Assembly (NCBI RefSeq): GCF_007845675.1
Contig: NZ_VOBR01000036.1
Coordinates: forward strand, 22,343 to 86,342
Direction of reading: 5' to 3'
DNA: 64,000 nucleotides
DNA from: Lentzea tibetensis
GTDB lineage: Bacteria > Actinomycetota > Actinomycetes > Mycobacteriales > Pseudonocardiaceae
Shown here: positions 54,121-62,007 of the stretch, in pieces
Layout of the letters: every line of letters starts with the position of its first letter
Numbering within the stretch: the first letter of the stretch is position 1
Translations under genes and position numbers: made by a program
The notes under the pieces: model-generated
Database searches by the model: none
What the model saw: the letters and a program-made list of their open reading frames with translations, nothing else
What the model was told of the DNA's origin: nothing

Positions 54121-54420
54121 ATGAAACCCGCGCCGCAGCAGTTCCCGTCGGCGCTGCACTGGCTGTGGCGATCCAGTCCTGATCGTCTCGTTGCGACCGG
54201 CCCGGATGTGCTTTCCGGGCAAGGAGTCTTCACCGTGATCGAGGAGCAGTTGGGCGACGCCGCGCGGCGCCTAACCGTGGCTGACATCGCGGACGTCTTC
54301 GCGCCTCACGATGGCGGTGGGCCGACCGCGACGGCGCGATCCGGCGCATCATCGACGGGTACCTGAACGGCAACAAGGCGGTCGAGCTGGCTATGAACCA
54401 CCGTTCCCGCTGTCAGAGTG
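54121..54420 (+). pseudogene. Unrecognised broken gene
   Basis: One frame reads PAPQQFPSALHWLWRSSPDR and RRLTVADIADVFAPHDGG; near 54310 another frame continues RWADRDGAIRRIIDGYLNGN and KAVELAMNHRSRCQ. The two halves look like one protein interrupted by an indel. No ribosome site at the first ATG. Family not recognised. Confidence 0.4.
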
Positions 54421-54447
54421 CGGGCCCCTCAGCCCGTCATCGGGGAC

Positions 54448-54867
54448 ATGTTCTCTTCGACCCGAGAGGCGATGAGTTGGTTCCGCATCGTGCGTCCCGA
54501 TGTGCTTGCGGCACAACATATCGCGGATGAACACCACTGGGATGACCTGACGCTCGGTTTCGCCGGAGCGCTGTGAGCGCCACTTCGCGGCAGCTTCGCC
54601 TGGGACGAACTGGTGACCGCTCAACGGCTCGGTGCTACGGCAGCGCGCCGCATTCACCACCCTGGGCAGGCGGTGTGCTGGGCACGGCTGGGCTTCGCGC
54701 ACACCTGTCGCGGCGAACACGACCTCGCCACACGGGCTTGTACGGCCGGTGTCCACATAACTCAGCAGCTTCGGCGTTTGGCACAGCTGCTCTGGCCACA
54801 GTCGTCCGCAGCGCATTCGGGGTTGCGGCGTACGAGCCCACTGCACGACGAATACGGAAGGAGGTGA
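54448..54867 (+). other. Decayed coding fragments upstream of the lasso cluster
   Basis: A 42-codon frame (MFSSTREAMSWFRIVRPDVL, stop at 54576) is followed by a different frame with helix-repeat-like sequence (AARRIHHPGQAVCWARLGFA, HTCRGEHDLATRACTAGVHI). It looks like the tail of a TPR-type regulator. The stretch also has to contain the promoter of the lasso precursor gene. Confidence 0.4.
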
Positions 54868-54872
54868 TGCAA

Positions 54873-54989
54873 GTGGACAGCCAGCCTTATGAGGCTCCGG
54901 TGCTGACCGATCTGGGTGAGGTCGCCGAGTTCGCCCTCGGGGAAGCCGCGCATGACACCGCAGACATGGACACCGCCCGCTACTACTAG
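54873..54989 (+). CDS. Lasso peptide precursor
   Basis: A 38-residue precursor from the GTG at 54873, chosen because AGGAGG lies 8 bases upstream; the ATG at 54867 directly abuts the Shine-Dalgarno. The leader (22 residues) carries the recognition pattern YEAPVLTDLG (YxxPxLxxxG) seen in actinobacterial lasso leaders. The predicted core is GEAAHDTADMDTARYY: Gly1 amide to Asp9 side chain would form a nine-residue ring GEAAHDTAD, with loop and tail MDTARYY. The usual Thr at leader position -2 is Ala here. Asp6-Thr7 lies within the ring, the expected site for the cluster methyltransferase to form an aspartimide. Cleavage site and ring are inferred from family rules. Confidence 0.85.
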   Translation: MDSQPYEAPVLTDLGEVAEFALGEAAHDTADMDTARYY

Positions 54990-55001
54990 CCGGCGGACGA
55001 A

Positions 55002-55038
55002 GGAAGTGGCCCGAACCGGCCTGGTCCGGGCCACCTCC
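55002..55038 (+). terminator. Attenuator-like hairpin between precursor and cyclase genes
   Basis: Arms ggaagtggcccg and cgggccacctcc pair at 11 of 12 positions around a 13-base loop, directly after the precursor stop. A partial terminator here would let the precursor be made in excess over the enzymes, as is common in lasso and other RiPP operons. Confidence 0.65.
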
Positions 55039-55062
55039 TCTCGCCGGGGTGCAGGACAGCAG

Positions 55063-56949
55063 ATGACCCCGACAGCAACACGTCGATGCTTTGTCGGCTG
55101 GGCAGGACCGGATCCGCACCCGCCGCGTACACCAGCGAACTCCAGCGTCGTCTGGAACGGAGCCAAGCCACTATGGACCGTGGGGGACTGGAGGCCCGAT
55201 GAGGTCGCTGTTGTGGCGGTGCCGCAGGCACGGGCGGCGTTCCTTGGCACCTGCCTGGCTACGGACGATGAGCTCCGGTCCGCCCTGCATGATGTGATGG
55301 CAGGGCAGGGTTTCGACGCACTGCAGGCGTTGCCGGGCTCCTACGCTGTGGTGCTCGACGACGGCCACCGCCTCCATGTGATCACTGATCGGGCGGGTCT
55401 GCATCCGGTGTTCCATACCGACCTGGCCGGAAGCACCCTGTTCGCCTCCGATGCACTGATGGCGGCCTCGGTGCATCACCGCAACCTCGCCGAGGCGGTG
55501 AACCCGCTCGTCGTGGCTGCCTGGCTGTATCTGCCGGACCTGCTCGAGCCTCGCGGCCAGGACAGCGTGTTTCGCCGAGTGGGCAGGGTCGGCGCGGCTC
55601 AGGTTCTCACCATGACGCCCTACCACAGTCCTCAGTTCCGTCAACTGCCGTTGAAGCAGGGATCTCGAAGTATTGGAGAGGCGGCCCCCATGCTGGCCGA
55701 GGCACTGGTGAAGGCTGTGGGCTGGCGCGTGGACCGCGCCAGCCAGGTCAGCACCGATCTGTCGGGCGGTCTCGACTCGTCCTCTTGCGCCGTCCTGGCG
55801 GCGCAAGCCGGTGCCGCGCCGCTCGCGGTGACCTACGCTGACCCGCGTTCGGTCAACGACGAGGACGTGCAGTTCGCCAGCTCCGTGGCGTCCGCGGAAC
55901 CCGGTCTGCGTCACCTGGTCATCATCGGCCGCATCGCGACGTTGCCGTTCACCGACATGCAGTCCATACCGATCTGCGACGAGCCAAGCCTCGATGCCCT
56001 GATCATCGCCCGGACCCGCCACCGACTGGGCCCGGCGCTCGAGCATCGCAGCGAGTGCCACCTCACCGGGGGCGGCGGTGACGTCGTGCTGACCGCGCCC
56101 GGCCTGACGTACTTGGGCGACCTCGCCCGCGCTGGCCACCGTTCCCTGCGGCACGAAGCCAGCGGCTGGGCTCGCCTGAGACACCACCCCGCCCGACATG
56201 TGCGCAAAGCCGCGACACGATTGGCCCGAACCTCGTGGACCGCCACCATCCGGACACTTGCCGACCAACTCGTCAACCCGCATCTGGTCGCGACGGCACG
56301 ACGCGGTCTGGACTCCCAGCTGGCTTGGGCCGTCCTGTCCCCGTGCGCCGCGTGGGGCACCCTGCGGATGCGTCAGGCGCTCGCAGCGCGACTAACTGCG
56401 GCCGCCGTGGTCTCGTCATCCGAGGGTGTTCAACCCGATAGTGCTGATGGCGCCGCGTGGCGCGCGGTGCAGTGGCACGGCGCCGCCACTCGCGGCTTCC
56501 ACCAGGTCGCTCGAACGTGGGGCCTGGTGGTGCACAGCCCGTTCCTGGACAGCCAGGTCATCGACGCGTGCTTGGCTGTTCCAGCCGGTGAACGGACCAC
56601 TGTGGACAAACCCAAACCATTGTTAGCAGCCGCGCTGGATGATCGGCTGCCGCCCGGACTCTTGGAACGCCGTACCAAGGGGGACTACAGCACCTGCGAG
56701 TACCAAGGACTGCGAGCCAACGCCGACACGCTGCGCGCACTACTGGCCAAGCCGCTGCTGTCCGAACTGGACATCCTCATCCCGGAGGGACCGCGCGACG
56801 CGCTGCAAGTCGGCCTGGCAGGCGCTTCAGCTCCACTCGGCGCCCTGGGCTCGGTGATCGCCACCGAGATCTGGCTGCACGCCCTGCACAACCTCGACCC
56901 CACCGACTGGTGGCACACCCCGCGCACCCGAGAGGAGCGACCACGATGA
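55063..56949 (+). CDS. Lasso cyclase, asparagine-synthetase-like (LasC type)
   Basis: A 628-residue ATP-dependent macrolactam synthetase expected to adenylate the Asp9 side chain and close the ring on Gly1. The N-terminal glutaminase-like domain lacks the catalytic Cys-2 (it starts TPTATRRCFVGWAG), as in other lasso cyclases. The synthetase domain has the PP-loop SGGLDSS at residues 234-240 and later CDEPSLDALIIARTRHRLG and RRTKGDYSTCEYQGLR. The ATG at 55063 has AGGA upstream. The stop overlaps the next gene (ATGA), so cyclase and RRE protein are coupled. Confidence 0.9.
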   Translation: MTPTATRRCFVGWAGPDPHPPRTPANSSVVWNGAKPLWTVGDWRPDEVAVVAVPQARAAFLGTCLATDDELRSALHDVMAGQGFDALQALPGSYAVVLDDGHRLHVITDRAGLHPVFHTDLAGSTLFASDALMAASVHHRNLAEAVNPLVVAAWLYLPDLLEPRGQDSVFRRVGRVGAAQVLTMTPYHSPQFRQLPLKQGSRSIGEAAPMLAEALVKAVGWRVDRASQVSTDLSGGLDSSSCAVLAAQAGAAPLAVTYADPRSVNDEDVQFASSVASAEPGLRHLVIIGRIATLPFTDMQSIPICDEPSLDALIIARTRHRLGPALEHRSECHLTGGGGDVVLTAPGLTYLGDLARAGHRSLRHEASGWARLRHHPARHVRKAATRLARTSWTATIRTLADQLVNPHLVATARRGLDSQLAWAVLSPCAAWGTLRMRQALAARLTAAAVVSSSEGVQPDSADGAAWRAVQWHGAATRGFHQVARTWGLVVHSPFLDSQVIDACLAVPAGERTTVDKPKPLLAAALDDRLPPGLLERRTKGDYSTCEYQGLRANADTLRALLAKPLLSELDILIPEGPRDALQVGLAGASAPLGALGSVIATEIWLHALHNLDPTDWWHTPRTREERPR

Positions 56950-57212
56950 ACGCGCTCGCACCACCGCCCACCATCTCGCAGGTCACCACCGAGGACGGCA
57001 TGGTGCTCCTGGACGACGACCGCGGCCGCCTCTACGGCCTCAACCGCACCGCCAGCGCGATCTGGCGTGCCCTGGCCGACGGCCACAGCGTCGAGCAGGC
57101 CAGCCGGGATCTCGCCGCCCGCTTCGACAACACACCGGACCGCATCCGCGCCGACGTGGAGACCCTGGTGGCCCAGCTGCGCGACCGCGGCCTACTCACG
57201 AGGGAAGGCTAA
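56946..57212 (+). CDS. RiPP recognition element, PqqD-like (LasB1 type)
   Basis: An 88-residue PqqD-like protein that binds the precursor leader and hands it to the peptidase. It shows the fold pattern of three strands (TTEDGMVLLDDDRGRLYGLN) then helices (TASAIWRALADGHSVEQASR, ADVETLVAQLRDRGLL). GAGGAG precedes the ATG, which overlaps the cyclase stop. Standalone B1 is the normal arrangement in actinobacterial lasso clusters. Confidence 0.9.
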   Translation: MNALAPPPTISQVTTEDGMVLLDDDRGRLYGLNRTASAIWRALADGHSVEQASRDLAARFDNTPDRIRADVETLVAQLRDRGLLTREG

Positions 57213-57215
57213 GCC

Positions 57216-57638
57216 GTGACCGCACCCATGGCGCTGGACACTCCCGCCGTACCGCAGCCCATCGGCCGCCTCGACAGACTCCTCGCCCCGCCGTGCCTCA
57301 CCGTGGCGACCTGGCTGTTGCGATTGCGCTTCAGGCACGTCCTGGCCATCGCCCAATGGGCCAAACGCCGTTGTCCCCAGCAGGCCAGCGCTGCCCAGGC
57401 AACAGGTGTAAACGCCGCCATTCGCCTCGCCGGCCGTTATCGACCACACCGCGTCGCCTGTATGGAAGTCTCGCTGGCCACCGTGCTGCTCGCAGCGACA
57501 CAGCGACGATCTGTCGACTGGTGCATCGGCGCCCGGCTCATGCCCTACGCCGCGCACGCTTGGATCGAGGTCGACGGCATCGTTGTCGGTGAACCTGATA
57601 CCCGCGACCGGCCTTACCACGTCCTGCGCCGAGCCTGA
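57216..57638 (+). CDS. Lasso leader peptidase, transglutaminase-like (LasB2 type)
   Basis: A 140-residue cysteine protease that removes the precursor leader. The catalytic Cys82 is in RVACMEVSLA and His114 in MPYAAHAWIEVDG, followed by GEPDT where the triad Asp is probably located. Length is normal for standalone B2 proteins. The GTG start follows the B1 stop by 3 bp with AAGG upstream, so the genes are cotranscribed. Confidence 0.9.
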   Translation: MTAPMALDTPAVPQPIGRLDRLLAPPCLTVATWLLRLRFRHVLAIAQWAKRRCPQQASAAQATGVNAAIRLAGRYRPHRVACMEVSLATVLLAATQRRSVDWCIGARLMPYAAHAWIEVDGIVVGEPDTRDRPYHVLRRA

Positions 57639-57665
57639 CCCGTCACAACAACTAGGGAACGCCCT

Positions 57666-58706
57666 ATGACCACGCACTCCCCAGCAGTCACCCGCGCGCT
57701 GGCCGAAGTCGACGAAGACACCTTCGTCCGCCGCCCGGACGGCAACCTCGTCAGCCAGAGCTCCTCGCAACCCATCATCGCTAACCTGATCGACCGCCTC
57801 AACGTCCAGCCCGGCATGAAGGTGCTGGAAATCGGCACCGGCTCCGGCTACTCCACCGCCCTGCTCGCGCATCTGGCCGCAGACGGCGGCCACGTCGTCA
57901 GCGTCGACGTCGTCGCCGAACTCGTCGACCGTGCCCGGCAACTGCTCACCGCCCACGGCCACAGCAACACCACGCTCCTGCACGGAGACGGCATTCAAGG
58001 CGCACCTGGGCACGGACCCTTCGACCGCGTCATCGCCTGGACCACCGCCCCACACCTACCCGCCGCCTGGACCACCCAGCTGTCCCCCGACGGAGCGATC
58101 GTCGCCCCGCTCACCGCAGCGCCGATCAGCAAGAGCGGTCTGGGCGCACACATCCGGCTCGGCAGCGACGCCAGCCCGGTTGCCGACCAACTCTTCGCCG
58201 CCGGGTTCGTCGAACTGTCCGGGGTAGCCGTTGACCAGTGGCTGGTCCCGCCCTACGGGATCGATGTGCTACGCCACGACGACAAGCACCGGCCCTGGTG
58301 GCTGTCCGGCGAGTGGATCCGCAGCCCGCGTCACTACCTCGACGGGCGATACGTACTCGACGCCCTCATCCAAAGCCACGACCACATTCCCGGCCCGCTG
58401 CAGCCCGACGAGTCCGCCGCCGACTGGCGAGCCTGGCTGCTCGCCACCCGACCCGCCGGCCTCACGACCGCAGCACTGGGAGAACCACTCTGGCGCATCG
58501 GCCACACCCACCAAACCGGCGCCGCACTGACCGACGCACGAACCGCCACCCAGACCGTGATCACCTCAGCCAACGCCGACGCCGAAGTCCTCACCGACTG
58601 GGCCGACGCCTGGCGCGCCGCAGGCCGCCCCGGTCTCACCGACCTCGTACCCCACCTCGAGGCATTCCACGACGGCTGGGTGCTCCGCACAACCGCCCCG
58701 CGGTGA
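57666..58706 (+). CDS. Protein-L-isoaspartate methyltransferase homologue (lasso tailoring)
   Basis: A 346-residue SAM-dependent O-methyltransferase. It has the PIMT signature QSSSQP (residues 31-36), motif I VLEIGTGSGYST (53-64) and SVDVVAELVDRARQLL. Housekeeping repair PIMTs are about 200-230 residues; here an extra C-terminal region of about 120 residues (from WLVPPYGIDVLRHDDKHRPW) is present, as expected for lasso-cluster members. It should methylate a ring Asp (Asp6, before Thr7), which then closes to an aspartimide. It lies 27 bp after the leader peptidase in the same operon. Confidence 0.88.
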   Translation: MTTHSPAVTRALAEVDEDTFVRRPDGNLVSQSSSQPIIANLIDRLNVQPGMKVLEIGTGSGYSTALLAHLAADGGHVVSVDVVAELVDRARQLLTAHGHSNTTLLHGDGIQGAPGHGPFDRVIAWTTAPHLPAAWTTQLSPDGAIVAPLTAAPISKSGLGAHIRLGSDASPVADQLFAAGFVELSGVAVDQWLVPPYGIDVLRHDDKHRPWWLSGEWIRSPRHYLDGRYVLDALIQSHDHIPGPLQPDESAADWRAWLLATRPAGLTTAALGEPLWRIGHTHQTGAALTDARTATQTVITSANADAEVLTDWADAWRAAGRPGLTDLVPHLEAFHDGWVLRTTAPR

Positions 58707-58724
58707 GGAGGCGACCGGAAGATC

Positions 58725-58820
58725 ATGACCGTTGGCTTGGCGACAGTGCTGCAGATCTGCGGGTGGGCGTTCGCGACACTCTTCGTCGCGGGCTTCTCTG
58801 GGGCGGTGCGCAAGTTGTAG
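58725..58820 (+). CDS. 31-residue hydrophobic peptide
   Basis: A short frame, MTVGLATVLQICGWAFATLF continuing VAGFSGAVRKL, starting 18 bp after the methyltransferase stop with GGAAG just upstream. Most of it would form one membrane helix. No family recognised. It occupies the place where an export ABC transporter is often found; it could be an immunity or export-related peptide, or a chance frame. Confidence 0.4.
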   Translation: MTVGLATVLQICGWAFATLFVAGFSGAVRKL

Positions 58821-58837
58821 TCACCTGAACCTCTTCA

Positions 58838-59040
58838 CCGGCAACCACCGCCAGCACCATCTCGTTCAGCGCCAACGGGACGAACAACGCGCCCGCCGAC
58901 GCGGCACGTTGCGTGGTGATGCCGGAGATCGAGACGGTGTGCCCGTCACTGGTGCGGTAGCGGACTGGCTTGATGGGCTCAAGACCGAGGCTCGCAGTCG
59001 GATCGTCTTGGGACGGAGCAACAGCTATCGCGATGTAGGA
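58838..59040 (-). pseudogene. C-terminal fragment of an unknown protein
   Basis: A minus-strand open frame with strong codon bias but no start codon reads PIKPVRYRTSDGHTVSISGI, then TTQRAASAGALFVPLALNEM and VLAVAGEEVQV. Upstream it runs into the 59041-59077 hairpin. It looks like the tail of a beta-rich protein left behind after a deletion. Not recognised. Confidence 0.45.
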
Positions 59041-59077
59041 CAGAGCCCGGCCGGATGGATCATCCGGCCGGGCTCTG
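59041..59077. terminator. 17-base-pair hairpin after the cold-shock gene
   Basis: Arms cagagcccggccggatg and catccggccgggctctg, perfect over 17 pairs with a 3-base loop. It lies 48 bp downstream of the cold-shock gene stop and is a likely terminator, probably working in both directions. Confidence 0.75.
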
Positions 59078-59125
59078 GTGTGGTCCTCGCGCGTGCCGCT
59101 GGCGGATCAGTGGCTGGCGATAGGA

Positions 59126-59329
59126 CTAGGCGGGGACGATGTTCTCCGCCTGCGGGCCCTTTTGGCCCTGCGTGATGTCGAAGGAGACCTTCTGGCCTTC
59201 CTGGAGCTCACGGAAGCCCTGAGCGGCGATGTTCGAGTAGTGGGCGAAGACGTCTGCGCCGCCGCCGTCCTGTTCGATGAAGCCGAAGCCCTTTTCGGCG
59301 TTGAACCACTTGACGGTTCCGGTGGCCAT
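59126..59329 (-). CDS. CspA-type cold-shock protein
   Basis: A 67-residue single-OB-fold RNA/DNA chaperone. [20 protein letters not shown] contains the RNP1 motif (KGFGFI), and RNP2 (DVFAHYSNI) follows. Length is canonical. The ATG at 59329 has GGAG upstream; a longer frame to 59386 is not needed. Flanked by hairpins on both sides, so it is an independent unit, separate from the lasso operon and the recombinase genes. Confidence 0.96.
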   Translation of the reverse strand: MATGTVKWFNAEKGFGFIEQDGGGADVFAHYSNIAAQGFRELQEGQKVSFDITQGQKGPQAENIVPA

Positions 59330-59406
59330 GGTGCACTCCAAGCATGAATGTGGCATCCGCACTGTGCGGGGCCGGTGATCTGCCATGGCCGGAGACGCTG
59401 AACGGC

Positions 59407-59435
59407 AAAACGCCCGTGACCTGCGATCACGGGCG
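59407..59435 (-). terminator. Rho-independent terminator
   Basis: On the minus strand, arms cgcccgtga and tcacgggcg around a 7-base loop are followed by TTTT. It ends transcription coming from the recombinase genes ahead of the cold-shock gene. Confidence 0.7.
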
Positions 59436-59470
59436 AACGGTACTTCGAAGCCATGACAGATGGCATCACG

Positions 59471-59683
59471 CTACACCTGCGGACCGTCGCGACCAGCACC
59501 GTGACGCTTCAACCTCCGGGTTCTGCGGCGATGTTGACGCACAGCAGCCCGGAGAGGCTTGGTCGGCGCGTCCGGGGCGTCGCAGGACTTCGAGGCGTCA
59601 CCGCTGGTCCGACTGTGAACTCCGGTCGAGTTGAGGGGCAAGTCAACCGGGTGATTCTGTGGAATCTGATTTGTCAAGTTCAT
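59471..59683 (-). CDS. Small gene coupled to the recombinases (TnpC position)
   Basis: A 70-residue frame whose ATG overlaps the stop of the 775-residue recombinase (ATGA). Sequence MNLTNQIPQNHPVDLPLNST then a basic tail (RQHRRRTRRLKRHG). Tn554-type elements have a third small gene, tnpC, here; no clear homology is visible, so this may be a truncated or diverged version or a chance frame. Confidence 0.4.
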   Translation of the reverse strand: MNLTNQIPQNHPVDLPLNSTGVHSRTSGDASKSCDAPDAPTKPLRAAVRQHRRRTRRLKRHGAGRDGPQV

Positions 59684-62007
59684 CCCTGTTTGCCCTGGTT
59701 CACCGAGACGATCGGCAGCAGGGTTGCGGTCGCCGGGACACCGATCTCTCGCGGTGTGGCGCCGCTTGGTGTCGGGACGTCGACGAGTCGCTCGAGGAGC
59801 TGATCGAGCGCTGCCTGACCGTCATCGACGGCCAGCTGCTCCTCGTCGGTGAGAGGGATGTTCGCCAGCATTCGTTGCAGGTTGTCCTTTGCCTCCAACA
59901 ATTGTCCCTTGGAGGACGCCTTTGGGGTGTAGAAGTCGCAGCGGGCGCAGGCCATCCGATGTGGACACTGCTCGAAGAATGTGTAAGTGCAGTAACCATG
60001 TCCGAGGTCGTAATGCTGCCATGGTTCACCGGCTGCGGCGGCTCCGGAGGTGACGGCGTCGCGGTCGACGAGGACCTCGATGGTGCGGACGTTGCGGGAG
60101 AAGTACCCGGCATCGGTGTAGGCCCGCGTCAGGGTGTTGGGGCTGATTTTCGCGTAGTACTGGGTGGATTGCGGTGATCGGTGGCCGAGCCAGGCTTGTA
60201 GCTCGAACAGCGTCATTGGTTCTTTGGCGTTGTAGAGCTGGCTGGCGATGGTGGACCGGGCTCGGTGGCTGGTGATGTTGCCTCGGATGTCGGCGTCAGG
60301 GACGCCGGCCTTGCGGCAGAGCATCGGGATGATCGTGTTGTTGATGTAGGCGGTGGAGACGCGGCGGGCTCGGAAGGCGAACAGCAGGTCGACCCGTTCG
60401 CCGGTGCGACGATCGAGAAGCTGCGGCTGCGATGGATGGATGGCCTGCCAGGCTTCGATGGCCTGACCGAGGATCGGGTCGACCGGTTTGGTGAACGCGG
60501 TGCCGGTCTTGTGTATGGGGATGTCGAGCAGGCAGACCGCGTCGCGGGCCAGGACTTGCTGTGCGTCCCCGACGATGGGGTCGCCGTCGTGTTGCCAGCG
60601 GATGCAGCCCAGTCGTAGCCGGGCGATCTCGTTGCTGCGCTGGCCGGAGAACAGCCAGGTCACCGTGATCGCGCGGACCAGTTCGACCGGGTAGAACAAC
60701 CCGGCTTGGGATTCGGGCAGGTCGGCGGACTCGAGATTGAGACCGGCCCACAGCAGCTTCGCCCAGACCTCGTCGGCGGTCACCCGAGGTGCCGGGCCGA
60801 GCATGGCTGTGACGCTGCGCGGGGTGGCCAGCGCGCGTTGGGGATCGAAGCGGCGGGACAGCCATTCCCATTCCTGGCAGTCGGTGAAGAACCTCCTGAT
60901 CGCTGAGAGTTGGCCGTCCTTGCTCGATGCCTCCAGCGGTTTGCCGATGCGGTCTTTGAGCCCGGCCGTGCGCTGCACGTAGTCACCGACGTTCATCCGG
61001 TCCAACGCGGCGACCCAAGCGGCGCAGGTCTGCCGGGTCCATGCCGCCGGGTCTGCGGAATCGGGATGCTCGGCGGCCACCCAGCGGCCGACCTTGAGCA
61101 GGTTGGACCGGACGCCTCCGCGTTGTCGGGGCGTCAACGTCGAGGTCGTGTGCCAGCGGTCGACCCACTGCTCCCAGACCTGCGCGCCGCCGGTCGCCCT
61201 GACCGAGTGGCGGCCGGTGTTCCGTCGCGGTGGGTCGCAGATCTCCAGGGAACTCACGGCCCGCTGCAGGGCATGCAGCGTGTTCAGCCGCGTACCGTCC
61301 AGCAGCCCGTCGCGGCGGACGCGGTCGAATAGTTCGGTGTTCAGGTCTTCGAGGTGCGGGCTTCGGTTGAGCAGGAAAAGTTGGCTCACCACCATCGGCA
61401 GCAGCGTGTCGTCGTCGCGGCCGAGACGGTAGCCCCACTGGGCGAGCACCGCGCGGACCCGCGTGATCTCGCCGTCCACGTGGTCGCGCCCGAAGATCCG
61501 CCAGGACAAGGTAAGCCGTTGGAAGCTGCCAAGCCGGTGGAACTCGGTGAAGGAGCCGAGCAGGTGGGCATGCGCCGCGAGGTAGGGGCGGACCTCGTCG
61601 CCTGCCCAGCCAGGCGCGCTGCGACGGAACTCGGTTTGGTCGCGGCCAAGCAAGTCGATCCACTCCTGGGTAGTCCAGCCCCGGAAGGTCCGGCCTGCTT
61701 CCGCGCTGCGCACCAGCAGCACGGCGACCACGTCGAGCATGGCGCGCCGTCGGTGCGGGGTGGACGGCGAGTCCAGTGCGGCGTTGACCGCCTCCAACGG
61801 CCGCAGCAGTCGTCCGATCACGCGCCAGCCCGGTGCGGACGGATCGTGATGCTGCAGCCGCCGCAGGTTGCGCACGCCGAGTTCACCGATGGCCTGCGCC
61901 TCCTCGGACCGGATCGCGACGGTGGTGTCGAAGCGCTGGCCGATGATCGGTGAAAGCCAACGGGTCTTGATGGCCGGATCAATGGGCCTCGACAGCGATG
62001 CGGTCAC
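59680..62007 (-). CDS. Tyrosine recombinase, Tn554 TnpB-like
   Basis: A 775-residue tyrosine recombinase, much longer than phage integrases and in the size class of Tn554 TnpB-type transposases. Catalytic motifs: FSGQRSNEIARLRLGC (first Arg), ITSHRARSTIASQL (His-x-x-Arg), WLGHRSPQSTQYY (His and nucleophile Tyr). A C-terminal cysteine cluster (CTYTFFEQCPHRMACARCDF) may bind zinc. The start overlaps the upstream recombinase stop (ATGA). It should act with its partner to move the element. Confidence 0.87.
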   Translation of the reverse strand: MTASLSRPIDPAIKTRWLSPIIGQRFDTTVAIRSEEAQAIGELGVRNLRRLQHHDPSAPGWRVIGRLLRPLEAVNAALDSPSTPHRRRAMLDVVAVLLVRSAEAGRTFRGWTTQEWIDLLGRDQTEFRRSAPGWAGDEVRPYLAAHAHLLGSFTEFHRLGSFQRLTLSWRIFGRDHVDGEITRVRAVLAQWGYRLGRDDDTLLPMVVSQLFLLNRSPHLEDLNTELFDRVRRDGLLDGTRLNTLHALQRAVSSLEICDPPRRNTGRHSVRATGGAQVWEQWVDRWHTTSTLTPRQRGGVRSNLLKVGRWVAAEHPDSADPAAWTRQTCAAWVAALDRMNVGDYVQRTAGLKDRIGKPLEASSKDGQLSAIRRFFTDCQEWEWLSRRFDPQRALATPRSVTAMLGPAPRVTADEVWAKLLWAGLNLESADLPESQAGLFYPVELVRAITVTWLFSGQRSNEIARLRLGCIRWQHDGDPIVGDAQQVLARDAVCLLDIPIHKTGTAFTKPVDPILGQAIEAWQAIHPSQPQLLDRRTGERVDLLFAFRARRVSTAYINNTIIPMLCRKAGVPDADIRGNITSHRARSTIASQLYNAKEPMTLFELQAWLGHRSPQSTQYYAKISPNTLTRAYTDAGYFSRNVRTIEVLVDRDAVTSGAAAAGEPWQHYDLGHGYCTYTFFEQCPHRMACARCDFYTPKASSKGQLLEAKDNLQRMLANIPLTDEEQLAVDDGQAALDQLLERLVDVPTPSGATPREIGVPATATLLPIVSVNQGKQG

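Noticed and set aside
54867-54872. ATG at 54867 as the lasso precursor start
   Set aside because: It directly abuts the Shine-Dalgarno sequence; the GTG at 54873 has ideal 8-base spacing.
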